A DNA stretch of 62,260 nucleotides from Acetobacterium tundrae (GCF_008086615.1 NZ_RXYB01000020.1:1-62260); one strand, 5' to 3'. Positions 1 through 9,999 are shown, numbered from the stretch's first letter. The notes: generated by a model from the sequence alone, not told the origin. Made by a program: numbers and translations.

Positions 1-49
1 ATGGTCTCAGGAATTGCCCGAGGTTTGCAGACTCAAGCATAACTACAAA

Positions 50-125
50 AAGTGCCTCAAATAATGATGTGCTCAGTATAGCAGGTTTGGATTGAACTTG
101 CTATACGCCATCTTTTGAGGCACTT
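50..125. repeat. Foldback (hairpin) element at the 5' break of the symporter gene
   Basis: A 12-base arm AAGTGCCTCAAA (50-61) is exactly reverse-complemented at 114-125. Inside it GTATAGCAGGTT pairs with AACTTGCTATAC with one mismatch. The DNA between is about 50 bases and encodes nothing. It sits exactly where the downstream symporter reading frame loses its N-terminus, with an in-frame TGA inside the right arm (116-118). This suggests a MITE-like or transposon-end insertion rather than a terminator, since no T-run follows. Confidence 0.6.
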
Positions 126-1237
126 ACATCCTAAAACCGCTAATCGGAACTTTTTTTGGATTCATTAACGCCTTGGTGGTTCCCGTGCTGTTTCTTTCCA
201 CCATCGGCAGCATTTTCAACATGGATAATATGGCTCAGATGAAGCGTATTTTTCGGAGCTTATTGATTTGGTCGCTGGGAATCATTTTGGTGTCCTCCGC
301 AATTGCCCTTTTAACCGCCTGGATATTCTTCGTGGGTGAGGGTTCCGCTTCATCAGGTGGAGGGTCTGGTGACTTATGGAACCAAATCGGAACGATGGTG
401 TTTGGCATTATCCCAAGCAATATCATCCAGCCTTTTTTAGATGGCAACACCCTTCAAATTATGTTCCTCGCCATTGTCAGCGGAATTGTAATGCTCACCC
501 TTAAAGGGCGATTTCCCTTTATAACCAAAATTATTACAGAAGGCAATTTGATTTTCACAACCATATTAGATGCCGTTTGTGCCATGATGCCCTTGATTAT
601 ATTTATCAACATCTTAAATATGATGATCGCCGGTAACGGTGGTGCTCTTTTGGGATCGATCGGTTTGATTGCCATGATGTTAGTGCCACTTCTTGCCCTA
701 GTGGTGATTATGCTGCTAAGTGTGGCATTGATTGAAAAAATGAACCCCGTTACATATTTTAAATCAGCCGGTTCAATTTTACTGATTGCCTTTTCCACCG
801 GTAGCTCAAGTGCCACCTTTGCCAGCCATACCTTGATCGCTTCTGTCAAACAGAAAGTCAGAGATTACGTGGTTAGTTTTTCAATTCCGGTCGGTGCACT
901 CTTTAACAAACAGTTTGCAATCCCCATATGGCTATTAATATCCCTGTTTGTAGCCAACCTTTATGGGATATCGTTTACCATGGCGGAAATCATTCCCGTG
1001 GTCATCCTCTGTATGATTCTCTCTGTTGCAGTACCACCGTCTCCAGGGATTGGTCCTTTTCTGTTCACTATTATTTTCAACCTCCTGAATATTCCACTTG
1101 ACGGGTTGGCAATGGCAGTAACCATTGCCATATTTATGAATTACCCGGCTACTGCAGGCCAAGTGATGGTTACAAATATCGGTATGCTGCACACCGAACA
1201 CATGCTTTGTGCAAAGGAAATCAAGGTTGATTATTAA
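119..1237 (+). pseudogene. Dicarboxylate/amino acid:cation symporter (DAACS), 5'-truncated
   Basis: A membrane protein of the DAACS/GltP family, which couples uptake of acidic amino acids or C4-dicarboxylates to Na+ or H+. The frame is open from 119 (residues GTYILKPLIG then FFGFINALVVPVLF) but holds no start codon before TTG at 173, and an in-frame stop lies at 116 inside the foldback. About the first 50 residues of the family, including the first helix, are missing. The serine-rich loop (TGSSSATF, near residue 205 from TTG 173) and the VPPSPGIGPF re-entrant segment are present. The usual acidic motif of the last helices is replaced by NYPATAGQVMVTN, so it is also a divergent member. Probably non-functional, unless TTG 173 is used to make a shortened protein. 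Confidence 0.75.
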
Positions 1238-1269
1238 GAGCCTGTACCCTGATGATAAAAACCAATCAT

Positions 1270-1878
1270 TTAGAAATGACTCAGGGACACAAAACCTCCG
1301 TCCTCGTGTGTATTTGAAATATATTGTTTCATAATGTTATTTGCTGCAACTCGCTCTTTTGAAAAATATTCAATGTTATATTTAATGATTGGGATCTTCA
1401 TCAGTTCAAGCCAACCATCATAAACACCATCGATAAAGGCCTGGCGCCACTCTGGCATTCGTTCAATCAGTACACAGCCATGAATCTGCTCTTTTTCAAT
1501 CACAATTGAGAATTTACCATTTTCGATATGGGGTTCAAAGGGGTAGGTCCGGCATTGAATGGGACGATGGTCTCTTAGGCAACCTTCTGCTAGATGGCAA
1601 TAGATATAATAATATTTCTTAATTTTAGAAGGCATATTATACTGCAGATGACTGTGCAGATCGTAATCTGTAACGATCTCACATTGCATATATTCATATT
1701 CAAGGGGTAATAAATACATACCCAATCGCTTACCATCGGCGTCGTTACGGCGGCAACAATGATAGCCACAACATTCACCACAATTACCCGCTATGATCGC
1801 TTCATCCATCAAATGATATGCTTCTTCAAAAATTACTTGATAGTCCGTTCTCATTGATTTTTTATTTTTATCTGACAC
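1270..1878 (-). CDS. YkgJ-type cysteine-cluster protein
   Basis: A soluble protein of about 200 residues with two cysteine clusters typical of the YkgJ/UPF0153 metal-chelating family: CxECCxxxCC near residues 33-42, and a later set in CHLAEGCLRDHRPIQC followed by RTYPF. The family is thought to bind Zn or Fe-S, but its role is not established. The frame is open to GTG 1890. GTG 1878 is preferred because GGGAG lies five bases upstream. It ends 32 bases from the end of the convergent symporter remnant and seems to be transcribed alone. Confidence 0.7.
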   Translation of the reverse strand: MSDKNKKSMRTDYQVIFEEAYHLMDEAIIAGNCGECCGYHCCRRNDADGKRLGMYLLPLEYEYMQCEIVTDYDLHSHLQYNMPSKIKKYYYIYCHLAEGCLRDHRPIQCRTYPFEPHIENGKFSIVIEKEQIHGCVLIERMPEWRQAFIDGVYDGWLELMKIPIIKYNIEYFSKERVAANNIMKQYISNTHEDGGFVSLSHF

Positions 1879-1928
1879 CGATGCTCCCACCTTCTTAATC
1901 CCTGAAAATTTTCTTCACATGTTCCTAC

Positions 1929-2110
1929 TCAGATCCTCGCCAAGGCGTATTTACCGATTTCGTGGTCAAATAATTTCATAATCATCAACTCGGCCATGGC
2001 CTTTTCCCGGGAATACTCCAGGTCAGGCGTGATGCCGTTGGCATAGAGGGCGTCTGCGTACATCCCAACGTGATCCTTAAACGGCGTGAGGATATTATAA
2101 ATTAGTGTCA
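1929..2110 (-). pseudogene. 3'-terminal gene fragment, possibly asparaginase-like
   Basis: Reading the minus strand, about 59 codons are open up to a TGA at 1929-1931. They encode segments such as MYADALYANGITPDLEY and REKAMAELMIMK, then HEIGKYALARI. There is no start codon or ribosome site, and the frame begins at the stop of the upstream lipase gene, so this is the tail of a lost gene. The pattern alternating 'aLyanGi' with 'eKAmaeLM' is reminiscent of the L-asparaginase C-terminus, but I cannot confirm that. It may instead come from an unrelated enzyme. Confidence 0.45.
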
Positions 2111-2980
2111 GGCATGTGTTTCACGGGTCTCATTTGCTATTGAAACTGCCAATTCCTGTAAATTAATGGCCTCAGGACAAAACTCCGGGTTCTTTTTACG
2201 CAAAGTGTTCATATAATCGATATCCAACTCACCCAACTTCTGAAAATAACAGTTTATCCGGTGATTTAAGAACAGGTTATTCATCTGAAAACTAATCGGC
2301 ACCGAAAAATCAACGTGTTCATAAAATAACCCCTTTTCCGTAAAAGGCGGCGGATATTCAGATGCCGGCAGGGTTGGGATAAAATCATGAACATTAAAAA
2401 TTCGGTAGCTATTTTTAACATGCGTGTTGTAAGCGCCCACAAAATCCGGATCTCCCGGTCGACCCGCAGCATAAGTGTAAACAACAAGGTCTTTATTCGG
2501 TATATTGACAGCAAAGTCCAGAGCTGCCATGATGGCAAGATCCCCTCCCAGACTATGGCCGGTTAGATAGAGTCTTTTGCCTTCCGGAAGTTTCTGTACA
2601 ATCTCGATCAACTCTTCGCGCATCGACTGATAAACCCGGGTAATTCCTCTATGGCTGTTGCCGACATTTTCCACATAGGGAAATGGAGTCTGAAAAAGAT
2701 CGAGATCAGAATCCAGATTCAGAGTCGAATCCGATCCACGAAAAGCCAGTACAATCCGATTCTCAGACTCCGCGATGAAGCCAAACTTTTCTTCTGCTTT
2801 TTCAGTCACCCCTGCCATACCACAGAATGAGCAGCAAAGTTCAAACTCCATTGGCAGATTTAATTTATTTTGATCAAAAAACGGATAGGTCTGATAACAG
2901 AAACCCGCGAATAAAATGGCATCCTGTTTGTTATAGGATTCAGTTTGCTTCATTTGCTTCATTTGCTTCATTTGCTTCAT
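2108..2980 (-). CDS. Lipase class 3 family protein
   Basis: An alpha/beta hydrolase of the Lipase_3 family (290 residues). The nucleophile elbow GHSLGG is at residues 141-146 (Ser143), preceded by the conserved AFRGSDS strand. A likely catalytic Asp199 lies in NVHDFIPTLP, and a late His follows in LNHRINCYF. No signal peptide is visible, so it is probably cytosolic. AGGAG sits seven bases before the first ATG. The N-terminus is a fourfold repeat of Met-Lys-Gln encoded by four identical 9-base units, so several in-frame ATGs follow one another. The gene is alone and its 3' end abuts a remnant of another gene. Confidence 0.8.
   Translation of the reverse strand: MKQMKQMKQMKQTESYNKQDAILFAGFCYQTYPFFDQNKLNLPMEFELCCSFCGMAGVTEKAEEKFGFIAESENRIVLAFRGSDSTLNLDSDLDLFQTPFPYVENVGNSHRGITRVYQSMREELIEIVQKLPEGKRLYLTGHSLGGDLAIMAALDFAVNIPNKDLVVYTYAAGRPGDPDFVGAYNTHVKNSYRIFNVHDFIPTLPASEYPPPFTEKGLFYEHVDFSVPISFQMNNLFLNHRINCYFQKLGELDIDYMNTLRKKNPEFCPEAINLQELAVSIANETRETHA
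2945..2980 (-). repeat. Four tandem 9-base repeats at the lipase start
   Basis: ATGAAGCAA is repeated four times in a row on the minus strand, encoding MKQMKQMKQMKQ. The unit is a multiple of three, so copy-number change would alter length but not frame, and each copy carries a start codon. Confidence 0.85.
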
Positions 2981-3390
2981 CTTTTTTCTCCTTATATTTT
3001 AAGATCGTTTATAGTTAATTTGAACCAGGCACCGTCAGTGTTATAAAGAATATTCCTCCATATCTTAATTTAAACCGATATCTTTCTCCCTTGGTCATCT
3101 CAAAGCTCTTGTTGTCTTCTTCTTTTGAATCCTTCTGTTCGATTTCTCTAATCATCCTTAACCTCATAAATTCTTGAATCCTTATTGTCCAGTCTCTAAC
3201 AGCAATTCCTTCCGATCAATTATGCTGTCGTTATCAAGAATGGAAAATACAAATGGGTAGAAACATTAAATTTCAAACTGGAAATACATCTTGTTGTGTA
3301 TGTTAAAACTGATCTAACGTTACAATTACCGAATAAAAAGTATGGTTCCCTAATTCTTTTTGGCTTTTCAAATATTTATCAATCTGATCT

Positions 3391-3696
3391 TCACTTTAGT
3401 AATGAATTGACTTTATGTTCACAAATAAACCCAATTGTATCATTTATTTTTATGACTAAATCAATTCTTCCACTCGTTACCGTCACTTGCGTCTCGACAT
3501 TTATAAAATCATTCTGTTGTATGATATGATTATTAGTTTGTTCTAATCTTAAAAGCAATTTTTTACAATACTTGTGAGCAAGATGATCCACATTCTGCAA
3601 AAGCCATGCAAATAGCTGCATAAAATAGTCTTCCTTTGCCTCACGTTTATCTGTTGGTATATATGCCTTTGGATAATCGAAAATCGATTCCTGCAT
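3391..3696 (-). pseudogene. Truncated PD-(D/E)XK nuclease-superfamily protein
   Basis: A 101-residue N-terminal piece ending in RIDLVIKINDTIGFICEHKV, which matches the D-x(n)-ExK core of PD-(D/E)XK (PDDEXK_4-like) proteins; such proteins are normally over 300 residues. The frame stops four residues after the ExK-type lysine. A later minus-strand piece, at about 3190-3265, encodes PFVFSILDNDSIIDRKELL and could be a displaced internal part. The gene lies next to the kinase/HEPN/RM block and may have been part of it. Non-functional as it stands. Confidence 0.6.
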
Positions 3697-3830
3697 CGTT
3701 GTTACCCTCCGAGTTTTAATTATTTTAAAATCTTAGTATATGCATTGGAAAACACAGCTATGTTTTAGTGACAAATATCCTAAAAACGACTACATATGTT
3801 GATCGAAGCGTCCATGCATCCAGTATTTTA

Positions 3831-3848
3831 GTTAAGGGTGCCGACCCC
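3831..3848. repeat. Short palindromic repeat, GTTAAG-linked
   Basis: GTTAAG followed by the palindrome GGGTGCCGACCC, in the gap between the kinase and nuclease remnant. It resembles the dispersed repeat found at many other gaps here, but is a divergent copy. Confidence 0.4.
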
Positions 3849-3913
3849 ATGTGCTCCATTTGCAGGAAAGACTTCAGCATTTGACGATTGAAGCGACCCC
3901 ACGTCATTTTTGA

Positions 3914-5074
3914 TTAGAATGGGACTTCTGATTCTTCTTCTACAACATCAATCATAGATAGTTTGGAAATTATATTCGTTAATATCAGTTTCTGTGATTG
4001 GGGCATCGATTTTTTAAACCAATCAAGAAAATCTTTTACGATAGTACACGGTATATCAACGTGATTATTGTACTTATAACTGCCAGAAACCACACTATTG
4101 ATTACGTCTGCATTTTTGTGAATAACCTCTTCAAAAAGATTGTCTCTTAATGCCTTTTCAAGTTTAGCTATGAATATTTCTGAATCATAATTGAATTTCT
4201 GCTCATCAGTAAAGGAAGAAAGGGCTTTATAAATTAGATTAACAAATTTTTGATAAACCACCTTATCTTCTTTGGAAATTTTCATGTTTATAAAATCATG
4301 TTTCCCCATTGCTCCTTTAATTTCTACAAAGTTCTCAAATCTATCTACCGGCAGTTTTTCCATCATCTTATTTAAAATATCCTGATAAGAAAAATCTAAC
4401 ATCTCCTGTATTTTAGCACCTTTGAGTAAACGATTTACTAGTTCGGCAAGATAAAACATATCCGTTTGAGATGTATAAAAACCTTCAAAATATTCCTGCG
4501 GCAATGTATCGGACCCTTTTCGATTAATTTCTGTAACTAAACTATCAAAACCCATAGTTGACTTTTCGAAAATTTTACCAATACCAAAATCAATAACCTT
4601 TACAGTACCGAACTTATCAATTAAAATATTTCCTTCTCTTATATCCCTATGTATAATAGAATGTTCTTCAATATAGCAAAATCCATCGATTAATTGCATA
4701 AACAAGTCATCCAATGTTACAGGATCGCCGATGCCAGTGTATTCAGTTATGTATTCTTCAATGTTTGCTCCATCAATATATTCCATCAAAATATAGCCAG
4801 TAAAAACATCCTCATAAGCATAATAATTATAGATCCTAACAATATTTCGATGGTTCAGTTTATATAGAATCTTAATTTCATCGAGAAAATTTTTATAAAA
4901 CTTTTCCTTAAGGCCCTCATATAAGGGCTCATATTTTTTTGCTACAAATAATTCATCAATGAATGGATCTTGTAACAGTACCGTTTTCGCAAATGATCCA
5001 CCTCCAAATACATTGTTAACCATTATATAGTCTTTTTGTTTGATAAAAGGTACGATATCACCGTTGTTTTTCAT
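3914..5074 (-). CDS. Hanks-type serine/threonine protein kinase
   Basis: A cytosolic kinase of 386 residues with no predicted membrane segment. The glycine loop GGGSF starts at residue 24. The likely ATP lysine is K46 or K47, the alpha-C glutamate E66, the catalytic loop HRDIREGN begins at 142 and the DFG motif is at 162-164, so the active site looks intact. About 120 residues after the kinase fold (from about 265) form an unassigned, helical-looking tail in place of the PASTA or membrane regions of PknB-type kinases. AAAGGA precedes the ATG. It lies 207 bases downstream of the HEPN-motif gene and the type I RM genes, on the same strand. Its targets are unknown. The setting suggests a defence or toxin-control role (inference). 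Confidence 0.85.
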   Translation of the reverse strand: MKNNGDIVPFIKQKDYIMVNNVFGGGSFAKTVLLQDPFIDELFVAKKYEPLYEGLKEKFYKNFLDEIKILYKLNHRNIVRIYNYYAYEDVFTGYILMEYIDGANIEEYITEYTGIGDPVTLDDLFMQLIDGFCYIEEHSIIHRDIREGNILIDKFGTVKVIDFGIGKIFEKSTMGFDSLVTEINRKGSDTLPQEYFEGFYTSQTDMFYLAELVNRLLKGAKIQEMLDFSYQDILNKMMEKLPVDRFENFVEIKGAMGKHDFINMKISKEDKVVYQKFVNLIYKALSSFTDEQKFNYDSEIFIAKLEKALRDNLFEEVIHKNADVINSVVSGSYKYNNHVDIPCTIVKDFLDWFKKSMPQSQKLILTNIISKLSMIDVVEEESEVPF

Positions 5075-5281
5075 TTTTTACCAATCCTTTCGTTTCACTC
5101 AAGATGTAGAAGACGCAGATTAATTTTTACTATATTTTCACAGGATGCGTTCTGAAAACATCACTCGATTAATTTCCGCAACATTCGTCAAACTACCTCA
5201 AAAGATCACATATTACTAAATATAATCTGATCCTAATTTATCAGTGCCTAGCACTGGATCCGAAATATAATATATAATTCT

Positions 5282-6613
5282 TTACTCTAACATTTTGATG
5301 AGTTTGTCATATTGTGCAAGTTGCGTTGTATTCATACTATAATTGTCAATCATTTTTAATGCCATTACATATCGTTCTCTGCAACATTTATAGTTTTTTG
5401 TTTTTTCTGTAAAGAGTGATTTTAAATTGTTTAGTTTAAGCAAATAATCTATTTCCCTTGGTGAAAAGTTTCTTATCATTTCCTCATAAAAATATATTGC
5501 TGCGTTTGATACACCATATGGATTACCAATATACCCCATTAAAACTGTATACACATATTCGTTTTGGACTGTTTCAGGGGTTTTTAGTGAGCTAGTTATT
5601 TCTAATAATCTTTGTGCAAATGGTGGCTCATTATAAAAATTATTAAATTCAAGATGAGCATTTAATAAATTCTTACATGCATTTTTTACAATTGAATGTT
5701 GTTCAGAAGTACTTAAAAGGTTAAGCATTTTGAGCTTTTCAAAAAATCTTTTTGCAGCAGTACATTTGTCTGTATCCCCCTTGACAAAATACCTATTGTA
5801 TTGTTCTATCATTGACGATTTTGTTTTGTCATCAATATATTCAATGATTAATAAGCAAATTTTTAAAGCGTTTAGTCTAGTAGTTTCAGACGAATCAGGG
5901 TCACAGTAGATTCCCATAAGCATTGGTATTAACAATTGCCTCTGTGCCGGGAAAGTTTCAATAAGTCGTTGCTTCCATATTTCTAATTCGTCTTCATCAA
6001 GCTTTCTACCCTTTATTGATGATAAGAAATCTGAGACATGTACGCCTTGTAACAAATAATCATTTGTAATTCCGTATTTACAGCATCTGCTAATAAAGTT
6101 GATTAATTCTCTATCGTCAATTTGAGCTATACTCGGATGTGCGGATGAAAAGTTGTTGCGTATGTCGCGACATTGATTTAAAAAGAAATAACCATCTTCT
6201 GAAAGCAATTCCAGTTTGTAACACATATCAAGCAATTGGGAATCCATATAGTTGTTTAGATCTTGTTCATCAAAACTTTTTCCTAATGTGCTTGCAACTA
6301 ATGAAAGACCAAAATTTTTAACTTTCTGTTTCAATGTTATTATGACAGAATTCCATATGTAATTGATCGCTCCATCAAATAACCCAACTGAAGTGGCAAC
6401 ACACATTCTCACAATTAAACCATCTCTTAATTCAGGTGGGATTCTCATTATTTCTCTCGGTAATTCACTCCAAGCATAAGCGATTTCAGCGTCACTGGCA
6501 AGTATGTCTCTTGGAAGGTTAAAAGCTTTCATAATTTCATTAATTTGCGGAAGTGTTGCATCTAATGCGTTCGGAAGGTTTATATTGTTTGTAGACACTA
6601 GTCCATTGTTCAT
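5282..6613 (-). CDS. HEPN-motif protein of unknown family, possible RNase effector
   Basis: A 443-residue protein that I cannot place in a named family. Around residues 149-160 it carries CRDIRNNFSSAHPS, which fits the R-N-x5-H pattern of HEPN ribonucleases (R152, N153, H159) with a further upstream Arg at 149. The rest is mostly alpha-helical, with TPR- or ARM-like hydrophobic spacing in the C-terminal half. The frame extends to TTG 6646, but ATG 6613 is chosen because GGAG lies eight or nine bases upstream. It stands between hsdS and the kinase on the same strand. HEPN proteins in such places often cleave RNA in phage defence or toxin-antitoxin pairs. That role here is inference. Confidence 0.65.
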   Translation of the reverse strand: MNNGLVSTNNINLPNALDATLPQINEIMKAFNLPRDILASDAEIAYAWSELPREIMRIPPELRDGLIVRMCVATSVGLFDGAINYIWNSVIITLKQKVKNFGLSLVASTLGKSFDEQDLNNYMDSQLLDMCYKLELLSEDGYFFLNQCRDIRNNFSSAHPSIAQIDDRELINFISRCCKYGITNDYLLQGVHVSDFLSSIKGRKLDEDELEIWKQRLIETFPAQRQLLIPMLMGIYCDPDSSETTRLNALKICLLIIEYIDDKTKSSMIEQYNRYFVKGDTDKCTAAKRFFEKLKMLNLLSTSEQHSIVKNACKNLLNAHLEFNNFYNEPPFAQRLLEITSSLKTPETVQNEYVYTVLMGYIGNPYGVSNAAIYFYEEMIRNFSPREIDYLLKLNNLKSLFTEKTKNYKCCRERYVMALKMIDNYSMNTTQLAQYDKLIKMLE

Positions 6614-6962
6614 TTTACATTCTCCATAAATATAAATTTTTGGCAACTGATAACACCTTTTAATTTCCTATGTAACTCAGTATCGATACATTGTGTAAAA
6701 AATCCACCAGTTTAATCTGATTAACTACCTCATCATTTGATTTGTATTTTAAACATTGTTTCTATTTTATTCACTGTTCTCTTTAACAAGTTGAGTGACA
6801 GACACCACCAACGCAAAAATTTTAAGGTGGTGTCAGGTACAAACTTCCACAAAAATCCACTATTAGAACAGAAAAGCAATGTTTCTTTAAACCCCAAATT
6901 TGCAAAAGACCCTTGTTTCCACAGTGATAACAGTTTTCTAAAATTTGTTTTTGTTGAGTCAT
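6614..6962. other. Gap between hsdS remnant and HEPN gene, with inverted repeat
   Basis: AT-rich DNA with no supportable gene. At 6793-6843 ACACCACC and GGTGGTGT form an inverted repeat with GTCAGGTAC beside it, a divergent member of the dispersed repeat family. The -10/-35 elements of the HEPN gene are not obvious. Confidence 0.5.
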
Positions 6963-8170
6963 TTAATTTACTTCATTTAAGGGAATACGTATTTCCCCCG
7001 CCATCAGTTTTGGTAGAAGTAAATCCCTGATTGCTCTTAAGTTTTCATTCTGCTTTATATTTTCAAAAATAAAATTATAAATCGCTAAAATCTGAACGCT
7101 TATACTATTTTGAATTTCTAATGACGGAATTACTATTTTTATTGCGTAAACCGTATTTCTATTCAATCCTGGAACAGCGCTGTCTTCGTTATATTGTTTT
7201 AAATCTATTTCTTTAAGGAATTGATACATCAATATTAATGGGTATTTACTATCTGTTTGTGTCGCATAATATGCCGTATCAATGCAAAAGGCAGGTACTG
7301 TGGAAAAATAAACCGTTCCAATCGTTCCTTTTCTTCCTACAATTATGCTTGGTTCATAAATTAAAGCTTTATTATGCAAACCAGTTAAGCCTGCTGAACT
7401 ATAAACCTTCACATTACCTTCCAATCTGTTTTTAGCAGGTAATGATTTCCCATAATTCAACGTCAGAATATCGCCTAGAGAACCTACTTTCCACCCCTTC
7501 GGTATCAACCCCAGCTCACTTTTAACCATTTCCCCACCGCTGGACTGGTAGAGTTCGCCCTCTTCATTGGGAAATTCAAAAGCCACAAACCATTGCTTGA
7601 AAATAGCCTGGGCCATTTTCTCCAGGGTTTTGTTGATCTGGTTGTTGACTTCGATTTTTTCGTCCAAGGTTGAGAGGATATGGGCAACGGCTTTTTGTTC
7701 CCCTTTTTCTCTAAACATATGTGTATATTTTTTAATATCCTTTTGAGTTATACTTGCCTGATTTGCACTCCCTTGTGCAGTATTGATTATATACTCCTTG
7801 AAATCATTATTACGAAGCAGATAGTATAAATACTTTTGATCAAAATTTTCCCTACTTCTAATACGAACCGCATTTTGATTAAGTAAACACGTCTTTTTTT
7901 TGGGGGAACTCTAATAACTTTGCCAACAACAGATGCTGGATTAGTTGGCCATGAACCAACAGTAGTTATAATGATATCATCCATTTTTAATGAATATTTT
8001 TCTAAATCTTTGGCAACACTTTCGTTAATACAAACACATGAACCAAAATTAATAGAATCATCTGTTAAATTCTAAACTTTTATAATTTTCACACCAATAT
8101 CAACATAATCTTTTGATTTAAATGCAAAACCCTTTTGAAATTCCGCCACTACCGCTAGCCTAAAACTCAT
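6963..8170 (-). pseudogene. hsdS: Type I restriction-modification specificity subunit HsdS, broken
   Basis: HsdS supplies DNA recognition for a type I RM complex. The start ATG overlaps the hsdM stop (ATGA). The first recognition domain is interrupted by an in-frame TAG (8072-8074) between the segments GVKIIKV and NLTDDSINF. It is then shifted by one base in a run of eight A residues (near 7900) after VIRVPPK. The distal part (6963-7718), with the central helix GEQKAVAHILSTLDEKIEVNNQINK and the C-terminal LLPKLMAGEIRI, is intact. Two lesions make it a pseudogene. The homopolymer shift could be a sequencing error, but the TAG is harder to explain that way. The 251-residue distal part might still be made as a half-subunit from ATG 7718. 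Confidence 0.85.
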
Positions 8171-9680
8171 ACCCAATTCCCCCCCAGATTCTTCCGGATC
8201 TCATCTTCCAGGTGCCGGGATTTGGCAAACAGTTCGGCCAGATTGGCAGTCATGTTTTCCATTTTTTCTTCAAAGGGAATGCCATCATCTATCGCGTCTT
8301 CAATCCCCACGTAGCGGCCCGGGGTCAACACGTATTCATGCTCTCGGATTTCTGACAGGTTGGCAGATTTGCAGAAGCCTTTGCTATCTTCATAGTGGCC
8401 GTCACGGTTTCGCCACTGGTGGTAGGTGTCGGCGATTTTGGCCACATCGTCGGCTTTTAGCACCTTGTGTCGGCGGTCGATCATTTCACCTAACTGACGG
8501 GCATCAATAAAAAGCACTTCATGGTAGCGGCTTCTAAAGCCAGAGTTATCCGCTTTATTGCGGTTGAGAATCCACAGCGAAACGGGAATCCCGGTGGAAT
8601 AGAACAGCTTGTCCGGGAGGGCCACAATGGCGTCCACCATGTCCCCTTCCAGCAGGTTCTTGCGGATCTCCCCTTCATTGGAGGTGTTAGAGCTAAGCGA
8701 TCCGTTAGCCAGAACAATCCCGGCGGCGCCGTTGGGAGCCAGGTGGTAGACCATGTGCTGGAGCCAGGCGTAGTTGGCGTTGCCGGTGGGAGGAATCCCG
8801 AATTTCCAGCGGACATCGTCGGTTAACTGGTCGCCACCCCAGTCGCTGATATTAAAGGGCGGATTGGCCAGGATAAAGTCGGCCTTCAAGGTTTTGTGGA
8901 GATCGTTATGGAAGGTGTCGTCATAGTGGGTGCCGAGGTTGGCATCCAGGCCCCGGATGGCCAGATTCATCCGGCAGAGCTTCCAGGTGGTGGCATTCAT
9001 TTCCTGGCCATAAATGGACAGGTTTTCGATTTTACCCTGATGATCCTCCACAAACTTTTCACTTTGAACAAACATCCCGCCGGAACCGCAGCAGGGATCA
9101 TAGACCCGGCCCTGGTAGGGTTCGATCATGTCAACCAGGGTTTTAACATGCTGGTGGGCGTATAGAATTCTCCGCCGCCTTTGCCTTCGACACTGGCAAA
9201 CTGGCCCAGAAAATATTCGTAGACTCGGCCCAGTAAATCTTTTTCACTGTTGTCATGCATTTTAATGGTGGAAATTAAATCGATGAGTTCTCCTAACCGC
9301 CGTTTATCGATTTCCGGACGGGCATAACGTTTATCCAGAACACCTTTTAAGGAGGTGTTTTCTTTTTCAATCAGGATCATGGCGTCATCGATGTATTGCC
9401 CCACCTTGGTGTCCTTGGCATTATCCATGATAAAGGTCCAGCGGGCTTCTTTGGGGACCCAGAAGATGTTCTCGGATTCGTATTCATCCCGATCTTCTTC
9501 AAAGCCTTCCCCTTCTGCGGTCAGTTCGTTATATTTGGTTTCAAATTTGTCCGAGATATATTTTAAGAAGATCAGCCCCAGCACGACGTGCTTATATTCG
9601 CTGGCGTCCATGCTGTCTCTGAGCTTGTCTGCGGCTTTCCAAAGTGTTTCTTCAAATCCGATGTTGCCTGTGTTTTCCAT
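8167..9680 (-). pseudogene. hsdM: Type I restriction-modification DNA methyltransferase HsdM, frameshifted
   Basis: The N6-adenine methyltransferase subunit of a type I RM system. The N-terminal helical domain (184 residues from ATG 9680, RBS GGAGGAACA) runs to GGGEFYTP and is then shifted. The catalytic part resumes in another frame as [27 protein letters not shown], with motif I DPCCGSGG and motif IV NPPF. Restoring a single C in the CCC run near 9155 would rejoin the frames, so the lesion is a one-base deletion or a sequencing error. No hsdR is present anywhere in the window. The gene leads the hsdM-hsdS-HEPN-kinase row. Confidence 0.85.
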
Positions 9681-9999
9681 TGTTCCTCCGTGTATGCGTT
9701 TTTATGTCACCGGGCTTAAGCGCTGCCGGGCACGTTTAAAATGAATCATTCCGAATCGAATCAATATTTTTCAGATGATTTTATTATACGCTCCAAGCAC
9801 ATAAATAGCCAGAATAAATCATCCTTTTTCGCCACGCTGCTTCTTTACTTTCACTTTCTGGTTGCCGATGAGTAACACAAAAAAGCACACCCGTTAGAAT
9901 GTGCTCGTGAAATAAAACCAGCGATTAAAATTTTCTTGTGACTGTATCTATCCGATCACATCATCACGATACGCCAACTGGAAAGGACTGAAAATTATG
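9681..9999. other. Promoter-side gap upstream of hsdM
   Basis: Contains the leader of hsdM and the downstream region of the MFS gene. I see no gene, RNA fold or repeat in it beyond the terminator at its distal end. Confidence 0.4.

Noticed and set aside
3015-3155. A 46-codon minus-strand frame beginning MIREIEQKDSKEED with a weak GAGG upstream
   Set aside because: Its last third is formed by the dispersed repeat and there is no recognisable domain, so it is probably a chance frame in a decayed nuclease region.
8521-9165. Long plus-strand open frames opposite hsdM
   Set aside because: They have no ribosome sites, and hsdM has clear family motifs on the other strand. These are shadows of its codon use.
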